From Anaerolineae bacterium (GTDB lineage: Bacteria; Chloroflexota; Anaerolineae; Anaerolineales; Anaerolineaceae): a DNA stretch of 64,000 nucleotides. Location: contig JABLWW010000016.1 of NCBI GenBank assembly GCA_013178295.1, positions 48,021-112,020 of the forward strand, in the 5' to 3' direction. The notes under the pieces were generated by a model that saw only the letters and a list, made by a program, of their open reading frames with translations, had not been told where the DNA came from and did no database searches. Positions 24,217-33,378 of this stretch are shown one piece after another. Numbering within the stretch: position 1 is the first letter of the stretch; each line of letters opens with the position of its first letter. Both the position numbers and the translations under genes were made by a program.

Positions 24217-25871
24217 TGCCCGATCTGGCGCATGTGCTTGAGGGGAACGATCTGGGGTTTTTGCGGATGGTGGCAAACGCCTGGGGGATTGAGATGAGCG
24301 CGCCGGATGTACGCGTGGCGCGATCACAGCTGGTTGCCGCAATGCGCGATGAGCGTCTGGTGATGGAAGTTGTGCAGGCTTTGCCGGAAGAAGCGCGCCA
24401 GGCGCTGCAAGCATTGCTCGAAAACAACGGATGTTTATCCTGGTCATTTTTCACCCGCCGTTTTGGTGAGGTGCGCAGCATGGGGGCGGCAAAGCGCGAT
24501 CGTGAGCGCCCAGACCTTAACCCGGTGTCGTCAGCGGAATATCTGTGGTATCGGGCGCTAATCGGGCGCGATTTCTTAGACCTTGCCTCTGAACCGCAGG
24601 AGTACGCGTATGTTCCTGACGACCTGCTGCAATATCTGACATCTCTGACCAATGCTTCCACTGCCCCGCTGGGTCGCCCGGCTTCGCCGCTGGAGACTGC
24701 ATATCCCAAGCTGGCAGATGATGGGATACTGGATGAGACCTGTACCCTGTTGGCTGCGTTGCGGATAGGGCTTGACCCAGCAAAATTGTATCCTGACTGG
24801 CTGAAAATTCCTTTGCCGGTTTTGCTGGCGCTGCTGCGCGCCTCTGGGCTGGTGGGGGAGGATGGTTTGCCTGTTGCGCAAAAGACGCGCGAATTTCTTG
24901 AAGCGCGGCGCGCTGAAGCCTTGCTGATTCTGGCAGACGCTTGGATGCAGAGTGCTTCTTTCAACGAATTGCTTTTGTTGCCAGGGCTGCGTTTTGAAGG
25001 TGATTGGCAAAATGACCCGCTTCGCACCCGTCAGGCATTGCTAGAGATGATCAACGCTCTCCCGCAGCAATCCTGGTGGAGCCTGTCGGCGTTTGTACAT
25101 GCCGTGCGCGACCGCCACCCGGATTTTCAACGTCCGGCGGGTGATTATGACAGCTGGTTTATCTTTAGCGAAAGCAGCGGCAATTATTTGCGAGGTTTTT
25201 CATCCTGGGATGAGGTGGATGGCGCTTTGATTCGCTTTATGATTACTGGTCCGCTGCACTGGCTGGGGCTGTACGATTTGGCATCTTCCACAGAAGGGGG
25301 GGGGATATGTGCATTTCGCCCCTCGTCCTGGTCGGCGGCGCTCTGGCAGGGCAATCCGCCGGATGGGCTTGCTGCTGAAACAGAACCGTTGTGGATCAGT
25401 TCTCAGGGTTACCTGCGGCTCAAGAGGCTTACGCCCCGTTCAGTACGCTATCAACTCTCGCGTTTTTGCCATTGGGAGATGGCGGCGGCAGATGAATACC
25501 GTTATCGCCTCACGCCAGGCGCGCTGCAACGTGCGAAACAGCAGGGGCTTCAGCTGCGTCATTTGATCACTCTATTGCAACGGCATGCTGCCTCGCCGCT
25601 CCCGCCGCTGTTGATACAGGCGCTTGAACGCTGGGATCGTCTGGGGGTGCAGGCGCACTTTCAAAAGGCAACGCTGTTGCGTCTTTCTTCCCCCGAAATT
25701 TTGACGTCATTGCGCAAAACCCACGCTGCCCGCTTTTTGGGTGAGCAGCTTACACCGACGGTTGTCATTGTCAGAGCGGGTGGAGCGGCGCACGTACGCG
25801 ATGCGCTGCTGGAGATTGGTTATTTACCTGGCGAGGTGGAGATGGAAGACAGGACAGATGGAGGGTTTTGA
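24216..25871 (+). CDS. Helicase-associated (XPB/Ssl2 C-terminal-like) domain protein
   Basis: 551-residue protein whose C-terminal third, with the LRLSSPEILTSLRKTHAARF and FLGEQLTPTVVIVRAGGAA elements, resembles the Helicase_C_3/XPB-Ssl2-like domain found without a motor domain in many actinobacteria and Chloroflexota. No Walker A is present, so it is not itself a helicase. The N-terminal half is helical, with repeated winged-helix-like segments. Its start overlaps the nucleoside-phosphorylase stop (TGATG), suggesting co-translation. Role unknown; DNA binding or repair association is an inference from the domain name only. Confidence 0.6.
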   Translation: MPDLAHVLEGNDLGFLRMVANAWGIEMSAPDVRVARSQLVAAMRDERLVMEVVQALPEEARQALQALLENNGCLSWSFFTRRFGEVRSMGAAKRDRERPDLNPVSSAEYLWYRALIGRDFLDLASEPQEYAYVPDDLLQYLTSLTNASTAPLGRPASPLETAYPKLADDGILDETCTLLAALRIGLDPAKLYPDWLKIPLPVLLALLRASGLVGEDGLPVAQKTREFLEARRAEALLILADAWMQSASFNELLLLPGLRFEGDWQNDPLRTRQALLEMINALPQQSWWSLSAFVHAVRDRHPDFQRPAGDYDSWFIFSESSGNYLRGFSSWDEVDGALIRFMITGPLHWLGLYDLASSTEGGGICAFRPSSWSAALWQGNPPDGLAAETEPLWISSQGYLRLKRLTPRSVRYQLSRFCHWEMAAADEYRYRLTPGALQRAKQQGLQLRHLITLLQRHAASPLPPLLIQALERWDRLGVQAHFQKATLLRLSSPEILTSLRKTHAARFLGEQLTPTVVIVRAGGAAHVRDALLEIGYLPGEVEMEDRTDGGF

Positions 25872-25980
25872 CCTTTACTTTTTAGCGCTTCTCGGCGGTG
25901 CAAGGTGTATAATCTGAAAGAGGAAGGGCAAGTTTTTGCAAGAAGGGTCTATCTAATTGTGTGTTGATTGAAGGAGAAAT

Positions 25981-27162
25981 ATGTCAAAACGGCTGGATTG
26001 GATACAAGAAGAGATTAACCTGTTGAAAGAATCGGGGCTGTATAATCGCATCCGCACGATTTCTTCGGCGCAGGGACCCTGGTTGGTTGTAGATGGCAGG
26101 CGTGTGCTGAATTTTTGCTCGAACAACTATCTTGGTTTGGCGAATCACCCTGAGATGGTTCAACGGGCGAAAACATATCTGGAGCAATATGGCGTCGGAC
26201 CGGCGGCGGTGCGTTCCATTGCGGGCACTTTGGACCTGCACCTTGAGTTGGAAAAGCGCGTTGCAGCCTTCAAGGGGGTGGAGGCGGCGATCACGTTTCA
26301 ATCTGGTTATTGCGCAAATTTGGCGACCATCCCTGCCCTGGTTGGAAAAGAAGATGTGATTTTCTCGGATGAGTTGAACCACGCCAGCATCATTGATGGC
26401 AGCCGTCTTTCGGGCGCCACGATTGTTCGCTTTGCCCATGCCGATGCACTAGACCTCGCCAGGGTTATTGAAGAAAACAAGCCCAAATATCGGCGTATGT
26501 TGTGCATTACGGATGGTGTTTTTAGCATGGATGGCGACTTGGCGCCGCTGGATAAAATCTATGAGGTTACCAGTGCCAATGATGTTATGTTGATGGTAGA
26601 TGATGCCCATGGGGAGGGAGTTGTCGGGCGCGGCGGACGGGGTATTGTCGATCATTATCATCTGCATGGCAAGGTGGATATTGAAATTGGAACATTCTCA
26701 AAGGCGTTTGGCGTGGTCGGGGGTGTGGCTGCTGGCAATGCCTTGCTGGTGGAGTGGCTGCGGCAGCGCGCCCGCGCTTTTCTTTTCTCCTCTGCTGTTA
26801 CTGCTGCAGATGTGGCAGCGACGATCGCTGCGGTGGATCTTTTGGAAAGATCCACCGAATTGGTGGATAGACTTTGGGAGAATGCCCGTTATTTTAAAGC
26901 CGAAATGAAAGGCCTTGGTTTTGATACTGGCTTGAGCCAGACCCCAATTACTCCAATCATGTTGGGAGAAGCGCCCTTGGCGCAGCAGTTCAGCCGCGAG
27001 CTATTTGAAGAGGGTGTCTTTGCGATGGCAATAGGCTTTCCGACAGTGCCGCGCGGCAAGGCGCGCATTCGTGTGATGGTATCTGCGGCGCACACAAGGG
27101 ATGATTTAGATCAGGGGCTGGAGAAGTTTGCCAAGGTCGGCAAGAAACTGGGTGTTGTGTAA
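25981..27162 (+). CDS. kbl: Glycine C-acetyltransferase / AONS-family enzyme (KBL-like)
   Basis: PLP-dependent alpha-oxoamine synthase, 393 residues, which condenses glycine with an acyl-CoA. Motifs: [45 protein letters not shown] and the PLP lysine in [13 protein letters not shown]. Residue pattern and length favour 2-amino-3-ketobutyrate CoA ligase (Kbl), but threonine dehydrogenase is not adjacent and BioF activity cannot be excluded; these two are commonly confused. AAGGAGAA precedes the ATG. A TGTATAAT sequence near 25907 may be the -10 element. The two TauE/SafE genes follow closely. Confidence 0.85.
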   Translation: MSKRLDWIQEEINLLKESGLYNRIRTISSAQGPWLVVDGRRVLNFCSNNYLGLANHPEMVQRAKTYLEQYGVGPAAVRSIAGTLDLHLELEKRVAAFKGVEAAITFQSGYCANLATIPALVGKEDVIFSDELNHASIIDGSRLSGATIVRFAHADALDLARVIEENKPKYRRMLCITDGVFSMDGDLAPLDKIYEVTSANDVMLMVDDAHGEGVVGRGGRGIVDHYHLHGKVDIEIGTFSKAFGVVGGVAAGNALLVEWLRQRARAFLFSSAVTAADVAATIAAVDLLERSTELVDRLWENARYFKAEMKGLGFDTGLSQTPITPIMLGEAPLAQQFSRELFEEGVFAMAIGFPTVPRGKARIRVMVSAAHTRDDLDQGLEKFAKVGKKLGVV

Positions 27163-27167
27163 AGCCT

Positions 27168-27884
27168 TTGTCTGCTGCATTTTTGGCGGTGTTGGCAGTT
27201 GCTGCGGGTGTCCTGACACAGGCAACCTTTGGCTTTGGCTCGGCGGTGATCGCCATGCCGCTTATTACTCTTACGATGGGGTTGCATGTTGCCACGCCCC
27301 TGGTGGCGCTGGCGATGTTGCTGACCAATGTCTGCATTGTTCTAAGCGATTGGCGCAAGATTGATTGGCGGGCAACCTGGCGCATCCTTCTGGCTTCTAC
27401 GCTAGGGATGCCTTTGGGGTTATTGCTTATTCTTCATGCGCCAGCCGAGCTGGCAAAGGGTGTTTTGGGTGTCCTTCTGGTGAGCTATGGTGTGTATTCT
27501 CTGTTACCATTGCGGCTGCCAGCGGTCAAGAGTGAGAATTGGGCTTATCCTTTTGGTTTTCTGGGTGGCGTGCTGGGGGCTGCCTATAATGTGAATGGCC
27601 CGCCAGTGGTCATTTATGCTGCCTTACGCCGCTGGCCGCCGGAGCAGTTTCGGGCGACATTGAGCGGTTATTTTTTGCCCAGTGGGTTGATAGTGGTCGT
27701 CGGGCACGGTTTGAGTGGGTTATGGACTTCGCAGGTATGGATGTTGTTGCTGTTTTCTTTGCCCGCCGTGCTGCTGGCGATATGGCTGGGCGGGCGCTGG
27801 AACAGACGGCTTGATCCTGCGCGTTTTGATATCTATATTTACCTGCTGGTCATCCTCATGGGGCTTCTCATGCTGGTTGCCTAG
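27168..27884 (+). CDS. TauE/SafE-family membrane permease, copy 1
   Basis: 238-residue, roughly eight-helix membrane protein of the sulfite/sulfoacetate exporter family. The hallmarks are TFGFGSAVIAMPLITL near the N-terminus and LGAAYNVNGPPVVIYAALRRW in the second half. The start is TTG 27168, five bases after the kbl stop, with only a weak ribosome site. It is paralogous to the next gene (shared RATLSGYFLPS). The substrate is not predictable; organosulfur or sulfite export is the family norm. Confidence 0.85.
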   Translation: MSAAFLAVLAVAAGVLTQATFGFGSAVIAMPLITLTMGLHVATPLVALAMLLTNVCIVLSDWRKIDWRATWRILLASTLGMPLGLLLILHAPAELAKGVLGVLLVSYGVYSLLPLRLPAVKSENWAYPFGFLGGVLGAAYNVNGPPVVIYAALRRWPPEQFRATLSGYFLPSGLIVVVGHGLSGLWTSQVWMLLLFSLPAVLLAIWLGGRWNRRLDPARFDIYIYLLVILMGLLMLVA

Positions 27885-27899
27885 TCTTTGGGAGCATCT

Positions 27900-28628
27900 G
27901 TGGACGCGACATTACAGACAATATTGGTGATTTTTGCTGCCTGTGCAGGGGCTTTCAGCCAATCGGCTTTTGGTTTTGGTTCTCCGGCGATCTCCATGCC
28001 TTTAATTACCATGATGGCGGGTTTAAATATTGCCACACCGCTGGTGGCAATGGTGCTTTTGGTAACCAATATTGTCATTGTGGCTTCTGACTGGCGGCAG
28101 ATTGAATTCAAGGCGGTGTGGCGTGTGCTTCTTGCGACAATCTTGAGCCTGCCGCTTGGATTGTTGTTGGTGATATATGTGCCGATGGATGTGGGGGTTA
28201 AGATACTGGGGGTGCTGTTGATTGTATTTGGTTTGTATTTTCTTATGCCGCTTAAATTGCCCTATTTGCAGGGGGCTTTTTGGGATGTGGTTTGGGGTGT
28301 TTTGGCTGGCGTGGTCGGCGCGGCGTACAACTTCACCGGGCTGCCGGTCATTATTTACTATGCCATGCGCCGCTGGTCACCTGCCCGTTTCCGCGCCACG
28401 TTGAGCGGCTATTTCTTACCCAGCACCGCCGCCATATTTATCAGCCATATTGTGGCTGGTTTTTGGACGCCGCAGATAATTCGACTTGCGTGGATGACGC
28501 TACCGTTTGTGTTGGTAACGATCGCTATAGGTTCCTGGTTGAATCACCGGCTGGAGGCAAAGAAATTTCAATTTGCTTTGGCGTTACTGGTTACGGCGAT
28601 GGGGATATTGATTTTGCTTCGCTCTTGA
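27900..28628 (+). CDS. TauE/SafE-family membrane permease, copy 2
   Basis: 242 residues from GTG 27900, preceded by GGGAG; a TTG twelve bases earlier is also in frame. Same layout as the preceding paralogue: SAFGFGSPAISMPLITMMAG near the N-terminus, VVGAAYNFTGLPVIIYYAM and FRATLSGYFLPS in the second half. The tandem pair may act as a heterodimer or be a duplication with divergent substrates. It ends convergently with the mechanosensitive-channel gene, 32 bases away. Confidence 0.85.
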   Translation: MDATLQTILVIFAACAGAFSQSAFGFGSPAISMPLITMMAGLNIATPLVAMVLLVTNIVIVASDWRQIEFKAVWRVLLATILSLPLGLLLVIYVPMDVGVKILGVLLIVFGLYFLMPLKLPYLQGAFWDVVWGVLAGVVGAAYNFTGLPVIIYYAMRRWSPARFRATLSGYFLPSTAAIFISHIVAGFWTPQIIRLAWMTLPFVLVTIAIGSWLNHRLEAKKFQFALALLVTAMGILILLRS

Positions 28629-28660
28629 GGGGGTATAGAGCTTGCCAGGTTTATTTGCGG

Positions 28661-29461
28661 CTAGTTGGCAAAAGAGATGCCGTTTTCGCTGAGGCGCTCG
28701 TGGACAAGCGTAAGAAGCTGCACACGCACATCCGCCGCTCTGCCAAAGCGGGCTTTTGCCAGCAGGGTGAGTTCGGTTTGCTGTCCGATCTTGCCGCTGG
28801 TGTTGATCACCTGGCAGGGTTCAAGCAGGTCTGGGATGAGGACAACCGCTTCATTGCTCAGCTTTTTTAGCAGGGGCAATGCCTTTTCCAAATCCTCTGA
28901 GTTAAGGTAGAGGCTGATGGTGGCGTTGGAAAAGTCGCCGCGGCTGAAATTGCGCACGACACGGATTTCGCCGTTGGGGATCGTATACAGCTCACCGCTG
29001 GGTGCCCGCAGACAGGTGCTGCTCAGGTTGATGGTTTCAATGATGCCCTCAATTTCATGGGGCACATACAGCATTACCTTCTCGCCTACGGCAAAGGTAT
29101 CTCTGAAGATGAAGTCAACACCGGTCAGCATATCGCTGATAATCGGGCGGGCTGCCAGCCCAAATGCGGCACTGAAGAGACCGATGACCCAAACGAGTGT
29201 GGAAAGCTCCACATACTGGGCGATGGCAGCCAGAATTGCGATTATGAATGCCAGGGTGCGGATAGCGCTGGTCAGCAGGCTTTCGAGCGTCCTGGAACGT
29301 TCTGAGGGTGCTCTGGCGGATCGCAATGATAGCCTGAAGAGAAACATCATACGGCGTGCAAAAAACCTGGCAAGCAAAGACACCAGCCAGGCAGCCAGGA
29401 AAAAAGCAACGATACGAACACCGGCGTACTGCCAGAGCCGGGCAATCTCGGTGTTGGTCAT
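28661..29461 (-). CDS. Small mechanosensitive (MscS-family) ion channel
   Basis: 266-residue membrane protein. Two or three N-terminal helices lead into the pore-lining TM3 region VIGLFSAAFGLAARPIISDM, then a beta domain with DFIFRDTFAVGEKVML and LRAPSGELYTIPNGEIRVVRN, typical of MscS. The C-terminal alpha/beta domain is short. The ATG is directly after the gmd stop codon (TAA then ATG), so it is the last gene of the asnB-gmd-mscS unit. Likely role: release of solutes on hypo-osmotic shock. Confidence 0.88.
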   Translation of the reverse strand: MTNTEIARLWQYAGVRIVAFFLAAWLVSLLARFFARRMMFLFRLSLRSARAPSERSRTLESLLTSAIRTLAFIIAILAAIAQYVELSTLVWVIGLFSAAFGLAARPIISDMLTGVDFIFRDTFAVGEKVMLYVPHEIEGIIETINLSSTCLRAPSGELYTIPNGEIRVVRNFSRGDFSNATISLYLNSEDLEKALPLLKKLSNEAVVLIPDLLEPCQVINTSGKIGQQTELTLLAKARFGRAADVRVQLLTLVHERLSENGISFAN

Positions 29462-30532
29462 TTACCTTTCCATGCTGACAACCTGGTGTTCCCAGCGATG
29501 CCAGCCGCCAAATTTCTCTTTGAGAATGCGTAGCCCTTCGCCCGGCGGTGTCAGTCCCTGCAGTTCCATGTCGGCATCCACCATGATACGCACCAGCTCA
29601 TGGAAGCGCACCTTGGGTTGCCAGTCCAGCTGTTTTCGGGCGCGGCTGGGGTCAGAAAGGAGGTAGTCCACTTCAGTGGGGCGGAAATAGCGTGGGTCAA
29701 TGCGGACGTATTCGTTCCAGTCCAACCCAACATATCCAAAAGCCTCATCCAAGAACTCGCGCACGGTGTGGGCTTCGCCGGTGCCGATGACGTAGTCATC
29801 TGGCTGTTCCTGCTGGAGGATTTTCCACATGGCTTCAACGTACTCGGGCGCGTAGCCCCAGTCACGTTTGGCATCCAGGTTGCCCAAATAAAGGTATTTT
29901 TGCCGTTTTGCCAGAATTGATGCTACTGCGCGGGTGATTTTGCGAGTAACAAAGGTTTCCCCGCGGCGCGGCGATTCGTGGTTGAACAAAATCCCGTTGC
30001 AGGCGAACATGTTGTAGCCTTCGCGGTAATTGCGGGTTACCCAGTATGCATACACTTTGGCAGCTGCGTAGGGGCTGCGTGGTTCAAAGGGGGTCAGCTC
30101 GTTTTGTGGGGGTTTGGCACCGCCAAACATCTCGCTGGAGGAAGCCTGGTAAAAGCGGGTTTTGATGTTGCTCTTGCGGATGGCTTCCAGGATGCGGATG
30201 GTGCCCAATCCGGTGGATTCGCCAGTGTACTCAGGCATATCAAAACTGACGCGCACGTGGCTCTGCGCGGCAAGATGATAAATTTCATCGGGCTGGACGT
30301 TATAAATGATGTTCAGAACGGATTCGGCGATGGTGACATCACCGTAATGCAGGTATAGTTTGACCGGCTCACCGTTGCTGTGCGGGTCGTGATAAATGTG
30401 GTCAATACGGCGCGTGTTGAAAGTGCTGGCGCGGCGGATAAGACCGTGAACTTCATACCCTTTGCTTAGCAGCAGTTCGGTGAGGTAAGAGCCATCCTGA
30501 CCGGTGATGCCGGTGATTAACGCTTTTTTCAA
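29462..30532 (-). CDS. gmd: GDP-mannose 4,6-dehydratase
   Basis: Short-chain dehydrogenase-type enzyme converting GDP-mannose to GDP-4-keto-6-deoxymannose, the precursor of GDP-fucose, GDP-rhamnose and related sugars. 356 residues. The NADP-binding [15 protein letters not shown], the catalytic SSSEMFG with YAAAK, and [16 protein letters not shown] are diagnostic. The start is TTG 30532 with GGAGG upstream. No GMER/FCL epimerase-reductase follows in the window. Operon with asnB upstream (18-base gap) and mscS downstream. The product would feed the surface-polymer locus further on. Confidence 0.95.
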   Translation of the reverse strand: MKKALITGITGQDGSYLTELLLSKGYEVHGLIRRASTFNTRRIDHIYHDPHSNGEPVKLYLHYGDVTIAESVLNIIYNVQPDEIYHLAAQSHVRVSFDMPEYTGESTGLGTIRILEAIRKSNIKTRFYQASSSEMFGGAKPPQNELTPFEPRSPYAAAKVYAYWVTRNYREGYNMFACNGILFNHESPRRGETFVTRKITRAVASILAKRQKYLYLGNLDAKRDWGYAPEYVEAMWKILQQEQPDDYVIGTGEAHTVREFLDEAFGYVGLDWNEYVRIDPRYFRPTEVDYLLSDPSRARKQLDWQPKVRFHELVRIMVDADMELQGLTPPGEGLRILKEKFGGWHRWEHQVVSMER

Positions 30533-30550
30533 AATATTGCCTCCAAAATG

Positions 30551-32509
30551 TCAGTGTGTTTCAGCCAGCCAGGCTTGAAACATCAAAATATCCCATAAAT
30601 AATACTGCCAGTTCTGTTTTCCGGCAAGGTGCTGTGCCCACTTCTGGCGAATGGGCGCCGGGTTGAAAAACCCTTCGCGGGCAAGTCGCTGCTCATCAAG
30701 GAGTTCTTCCGCCCATTGGCGCAGCGGACCGCGCAGCCAGTAGTCAATCGGCACGCCAAAACCCATTTTGGGTCGCTCGATTAAAGTTTGTGGAACATAC
30801 TGGTAAAGCACCTGACGCAACAACCATTTGGTTTGTCCGTTGCGTAGCTTCATTGAGAGCGGGATGCGCCAGGCAAATTCAACAACACGATGATCGTCCA
30901 GGAAAGGCACACGCGCTTCGAGGCTGACGCCCATGCTGGCGCGGTCAACCTTGACCAGGATGTCATCCGGCAGGTAGGTGATGAGGTCGAGGTACATCAT
31001 CCAGCGGGTGAAGTCGGGCACATTTGCCCATTGGCTGCGGTCGGTCAGCGCAGTAGGGTATTCGTGGCTGGCAATGACCAGACTGCTTGGGTTCTGCCAG
31101 TGCGAGACCACCAGATGATACAAACTTTGCGGACTGTCAAAGGAGAGGATTTCACCCAGTTTTTGCGCCTTATCTGCCAGCAGCGAGGGGCGAAAGCCAA
31201 GTGGAAGGGATGCGGGCAGGGCGTTCCCCAAATCGCGCCACTGGGCAGGCGAAAGAAGGCTTAATGATTTCCTGATGACCTTGCGCCCCACAGGCGGGAG
31301 CCAGCCAATCTGCCGCCAGAGTTGGTTTGCTGTGGGATAACGGGTGTATCCGGCAAAAAGCTCGTCACCCCCATCTCCCGAAAGGCTGACGGTAACATAA
31401 CGGCGGGTGAGTTCAGAGACCAAAAAGGTGGGAATCTGGGATGAATCGGAAAAAGGCTCATCATACAGGCGTGGAAGGCGTGGAATGACATCCATGGCTT
31501 CCTGCGGGGTAACATACAACTCGGTGTGGTCGGTGCCCAGATGCTGCGCAACCGCTTTGGCATATATGGCTTCGTTGTATTCCTGTTCGTAAAAGCCAAT
31601 GGTGAAGGTTTTGACTGGAATGTTGCTTTGCGCCTGCATGAGGGCAACCACAGTTGAGGAGTCGATTCCGCCGGAGAGAAAGGCGCCCAGCGGCACATCG
31701 GCGATCATCCGCAGCCGCACCGATTCGCGCAGCAGGGCGTCCATCTCTGCGATAGCTTCCTGTTCACTGCCGGTGAAGGGGTTAGAGATGCCGCGCTCGA
31801 CGGCTTCACGCGCTGACCAGTATGACACGGGCTTTGTCTCGGGGTCGGGTTGATCGCTGGAAATGGTCAGAATCGTTCCCTGAGACAACTTAAACACATT
31901 TTTATAGATGGAATAGGGGGCGGGAATGTAGTTGTGGCGCAGATAGAGGGCAAGCGCGTTGCGGTCAATCTCGCCCTGAAAGGCAGGATGTGCGCGCAGG
32001 GTTTTCAGTTCTGAGCCAAACAGCAGTGTGTTTCCCATCCAGCCATAATAGAGGGGCTTGATGCCCAGCCGGTCGCGCACCAGGTGCAGTTGACGTTCGC
32101 GGCGATCCCACAAGGCAAAGGCAAACATGCCATTGAGCCGCTGAACCGCCTTGAAGATCCCCCACTGGCTGAAGGCGTTGAGGGCAACTTCGGTATCTGA
32201 CGTGCCGCGGAAGGTGTATCCCAGCGCTTGCAGTTCCTGCCGCAGCTCGCCAAAGTTATAGATTTCACCGTTGAAGACAATGACAAAACGCCCGTCGCCC
32301 GAAACCATTGGCTGATGTCCGGTGGGGGTCAGATCAAGAATTGCGAGACGGCGAAAGCCCAGCGCGATGCCCGCTTCGCCATCAGCCCATGTGCCGCTGT
32401 CATCTGGCCCGCGGTGGGTGATGGTGTTTGCCATACGTCGTGCCAGCGCTTCCAGCTCTGCGGGAGTGCTTTGCGCTTTGGTGTCGAGGAATCCCGTAAT
32501 ACCACACAT
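30551..32509 (-). CDS. asnB: Asparagine synthase (glutamine-hydrolysing)
   Basis: 652 residues from ATG 32509 (MCGITGFLDTKAQS), where the conserved Cys2 is the glutaminase nucleophile; this fixes the start over an open extension upstream. The N-terminal Ntn amidotransferase domain (THRGPDDSG, FNGEIYNFGELR) is followed by the AMP-forming synthetase domain with the P-loop LSGGIDSSTVVAL and LSGDGGDELFAGYTRY. In polysaccharide-type loci such enzymes can amidate surface sugars instead of aspartate; here gmd follows directly. An extended -10 (TGGTATACT, minus strand 32528-32520) lies only about ten bases before the ATG, so the mRNA may be near-leaderless. Confidence 0.94.
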   Translation of the reverse strand: MCGITGFLDTKAQSTPAELEALARRMANTITHRGPDDSGTWADGEAGIALGFRRLAILDLTPTGHQPMVSGDGRFVIVFNGEIYNFGELRQELQALGYTFRGTSDTEVALNAFSQWGIFKAVQRLNGMFAFALWDRRERQLHLVRDRLGIKPLYYGWMGNTLLFGSELKTLRAHPAFQGEIDRNALALYLRHNYIPAPYSIYKNVFKLSQGTILTISSDQPDPETKPVSYWSAREAVERGISNPFTGSEQEAIAEMDALLRESVRLRMIADVPLGAFLSGGIDSSTVVALMQAQSNIPVKTFTIGFYEQEYNEAIYAKAVAQHLGTDHTELYVTPQEAMDVIPRLPRLYDEPFSDSSQIPTFLVSELTRRYVTVSLSGDGGDELFAGYTRYPTANQLWRQIGWLPPVGRKVIRKSLSLLSPAQWRDLGNALPASLPLGFRPSLLADKAQKLGEILSFDSPQSLYHLVVSHWQNPSSLVIASHEYPTALTDRSQWANVPDFTRWMMYLDLITYLPDDILVKVDRASMGVSLEARVPFLDDHRVVEFAWRIPLSMKLRNGQTKWLLRQVLYQYVPQTLIERPKMGFGVPIDYWLRGPLRQWAEELLDEQRLAREGFFNPAPIRQKWAQHLAGKQNWQYYLWDILMFQAWLAETH

Positions 32510-32519
32510 AACGGGGGAT

Positions 32520-32528
32520 AGTATACCA
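32520..32528 (-). promoter_or_regulatory. asnB extended -10 promoter
   Basis: TGGTATACT on the minus strand. The predicted start is within about five bases of the asnB ATG, and no Shine-Dalgarno is present. Confidence 0.55.
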
Positions 32529-32705
32529 GAAGACCCGAAATCCCGCTTTGAATGGCTGCTAATGTTGGGGTACAATCAAAGCATGATGGAGACTTTTTAG
32601 GGCATGCGCTCTGGTAATGCTATCCTGGATACTGGTTGTTCTTGACGCGGCAACACCGCTGATAGATGTTTGTTGTATCTATTACCCGGCTGGCTGTGGA
32701 GAATA

Positions 32706-32714
32706 TGATATAAT
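32706..32714 (+). promoter_or_regulatory. tRNA-Gly promoter, extended -10
   Basis: TGATATAAT, identical to the his operon -10. Predicted start about 32721, six bases before the mature tRNA 5' end. No convincing -35. Confidence 0.7.
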
Positions 32715-32726
32715 AGGGGCGGTTAT

Positions 32727-32797
32727 GCGGGCGTCGCCAAGTGGTAAGGCATCAGCCTTCCAAGCTGACATCGCCGGTTCGAGTCCGGTCGCCCGCT
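32727..32797 (+). tRNA. tRNA-Gly (anticodon TCC)
   Basis: Cloverleaf with acceptor stem GCGGGCG / CGCCCGC, D arm around CCAAGTGGTAAGG, anticodon stem TCAGC / GCTGA with loop CTTCCAA (TCC at positions 34-36), and T arm CCGGTTCGAGTCCGG. Discriminator base T32797; CCA is not encoded. An accessory segment begins directly after it. Confidence 0.95.
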
Positions 32798-32811
32798 CTA
32801 GATGCCAAATA

Positions 32812-32838
32812 TGGTGGTATCGCGCCTTGATACCGCCA
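32812..32838 (+). terminator. Terminator-like hairpin after tRNA-Gly
   Basis: TGGTGGTATC (32812-32821) pairs with GATACCGCCA (32829-32838) with one G-T pair; a T-run (32849-32853) follows about ten bases later. Confidence 0.5.
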
Positions 32839-32936
32839 GATATGCCGATTTTTAATGCGCTAAAATCCGAAAAAAGATATTCAAAATCGCGAAAGCTACT
32901 GTCTTATTTTGGCAAAAACCGGGCATAAACCGAACC

Positions 32937-32992
32937 GCCAAATGTCATAAATCCAGGCTGCCGATTGCCATTCAAAACTCATGACATTTGGC
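32937..32992 (+). repeat. Inverted repeat, 12-bp arms
   Basis: GCCAAATGTCAT (32937-32948) and ATGACATTTGGC (32981-32992), with a related ATGACAAATGACA at 33003-33015, all upstream of the insert's promoter. Candidate operator or integration-associated site. The rest of 32840-33040 shows no gene. Confidence 0.6.
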
Positions 32993-33040
32993 GCCAAAAC
33001 TAATGACAAATGACACTTGCTTTTTTAAGATTAGAAAGTA

Positions 33041-33069
33041 TTGACAAGCGGCTGATTTTGACGTATGAT
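33041..33069 (+). promoter_or_regulatory. Strong promoter of the insert
   Basis: TTGACA at 33041-33046, exact 17-base spacer, TATGAT at 33064-33069. Predicted start about 33076, giving a long untranslated leader of roughly 168 bases. Confidence 0.85.
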
Positions 33070-33075
33070 GTAATT

Positions 33076-33243
33076 ACAAATAAATAGTACTCACCTAGCA
33101 GCGTGAAGCCTAAATTAGGATACACCTGCCAAAAGCGGTTGAAAGCTTTTCTCACGGAGTGAAACCTGGCAATCAGGGTGCACCCGACTAAAAAGCGAGC
33201 AACAGAATGTTGCTCGCTTTTCGTTTTAACATTTGGAGGTTTT
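33076..33243 (+). ncRNA. Candidate structured leader RNA ending in an attenuator
   Basis: Between the promoter and the first ORF lie about 168 bases. They contain several short complementary blocks (for example ACCTGCC near 33123 with GGCAATCAGG near 33167) and then an intrinsic terminator at 33191-33229. It does not match the conserved cores of the riboswitch classes I can recall. It may be a cis-regulatory RNA or carry an antisense RNA controlling replication. Confidence 0.4.
33191..33229 (+). terminator. Intrinsic terminator upstream of the RHH gene
   Basis: Fourteen-base-pair stem AAAAGCGAGCAACA (33191-33204) / TGTTGCTCGCTTTT (33208-33221), loop GAA, then CGTTTT. It lies within the leader of the following genes, so it would act as an attenuator or end a small RNA. 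Confidence 0.8.
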
Positions 33244-33378
33244 ATGAAGCAGAACAAAAATGTATTCTTGACAATTCGAGTGGCTGAAGCCGACCGTGAG
33301 CGTTGGCGGCAAAAAGCGGAGCGGCAAGGTCTCACGCTCTCAGAATTCGTTCGCCAATTGCTGGAGAATGCACAATGA
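33244..33378 (+). CDS. Small ribbon-helix-helix protein
   Basis: 44 residues: a beta strand (NVFLTIRVAEADRERWRQKA) followed by helix EFVRQLLENAQ, which fits the CopG/Arc/MobC-like ribbon-helix-helix fold that binds operators or mobilisation origins as dimers. TTGGAGG precedes the ATG. The stop overlaps the ATPase gene start as ATGA, indicating coupled translation. In plasmids such proteins repress the rep operon or act in the relaxosome; which applies here is unknown. Confidence 0.7.
   Translation: MKQNKNVFLTIRVAEADRERWRQKAERQGLTLSEFVRQLLENAQ

Noticed and set aside
32617..32928. Open frame spanning the tRNA-Gly gene
   Set aside because: It reads through the tRNA, lacks a ribosome site, and the tRNA structure is certain.
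33076..33243. Known riboswitch (SAM, TPP, cobalamin, c-di-GMP, purine)
   Set aside because: None of the conserved core strings that I know for these classes is present; recorded instead as an unclassified leader.
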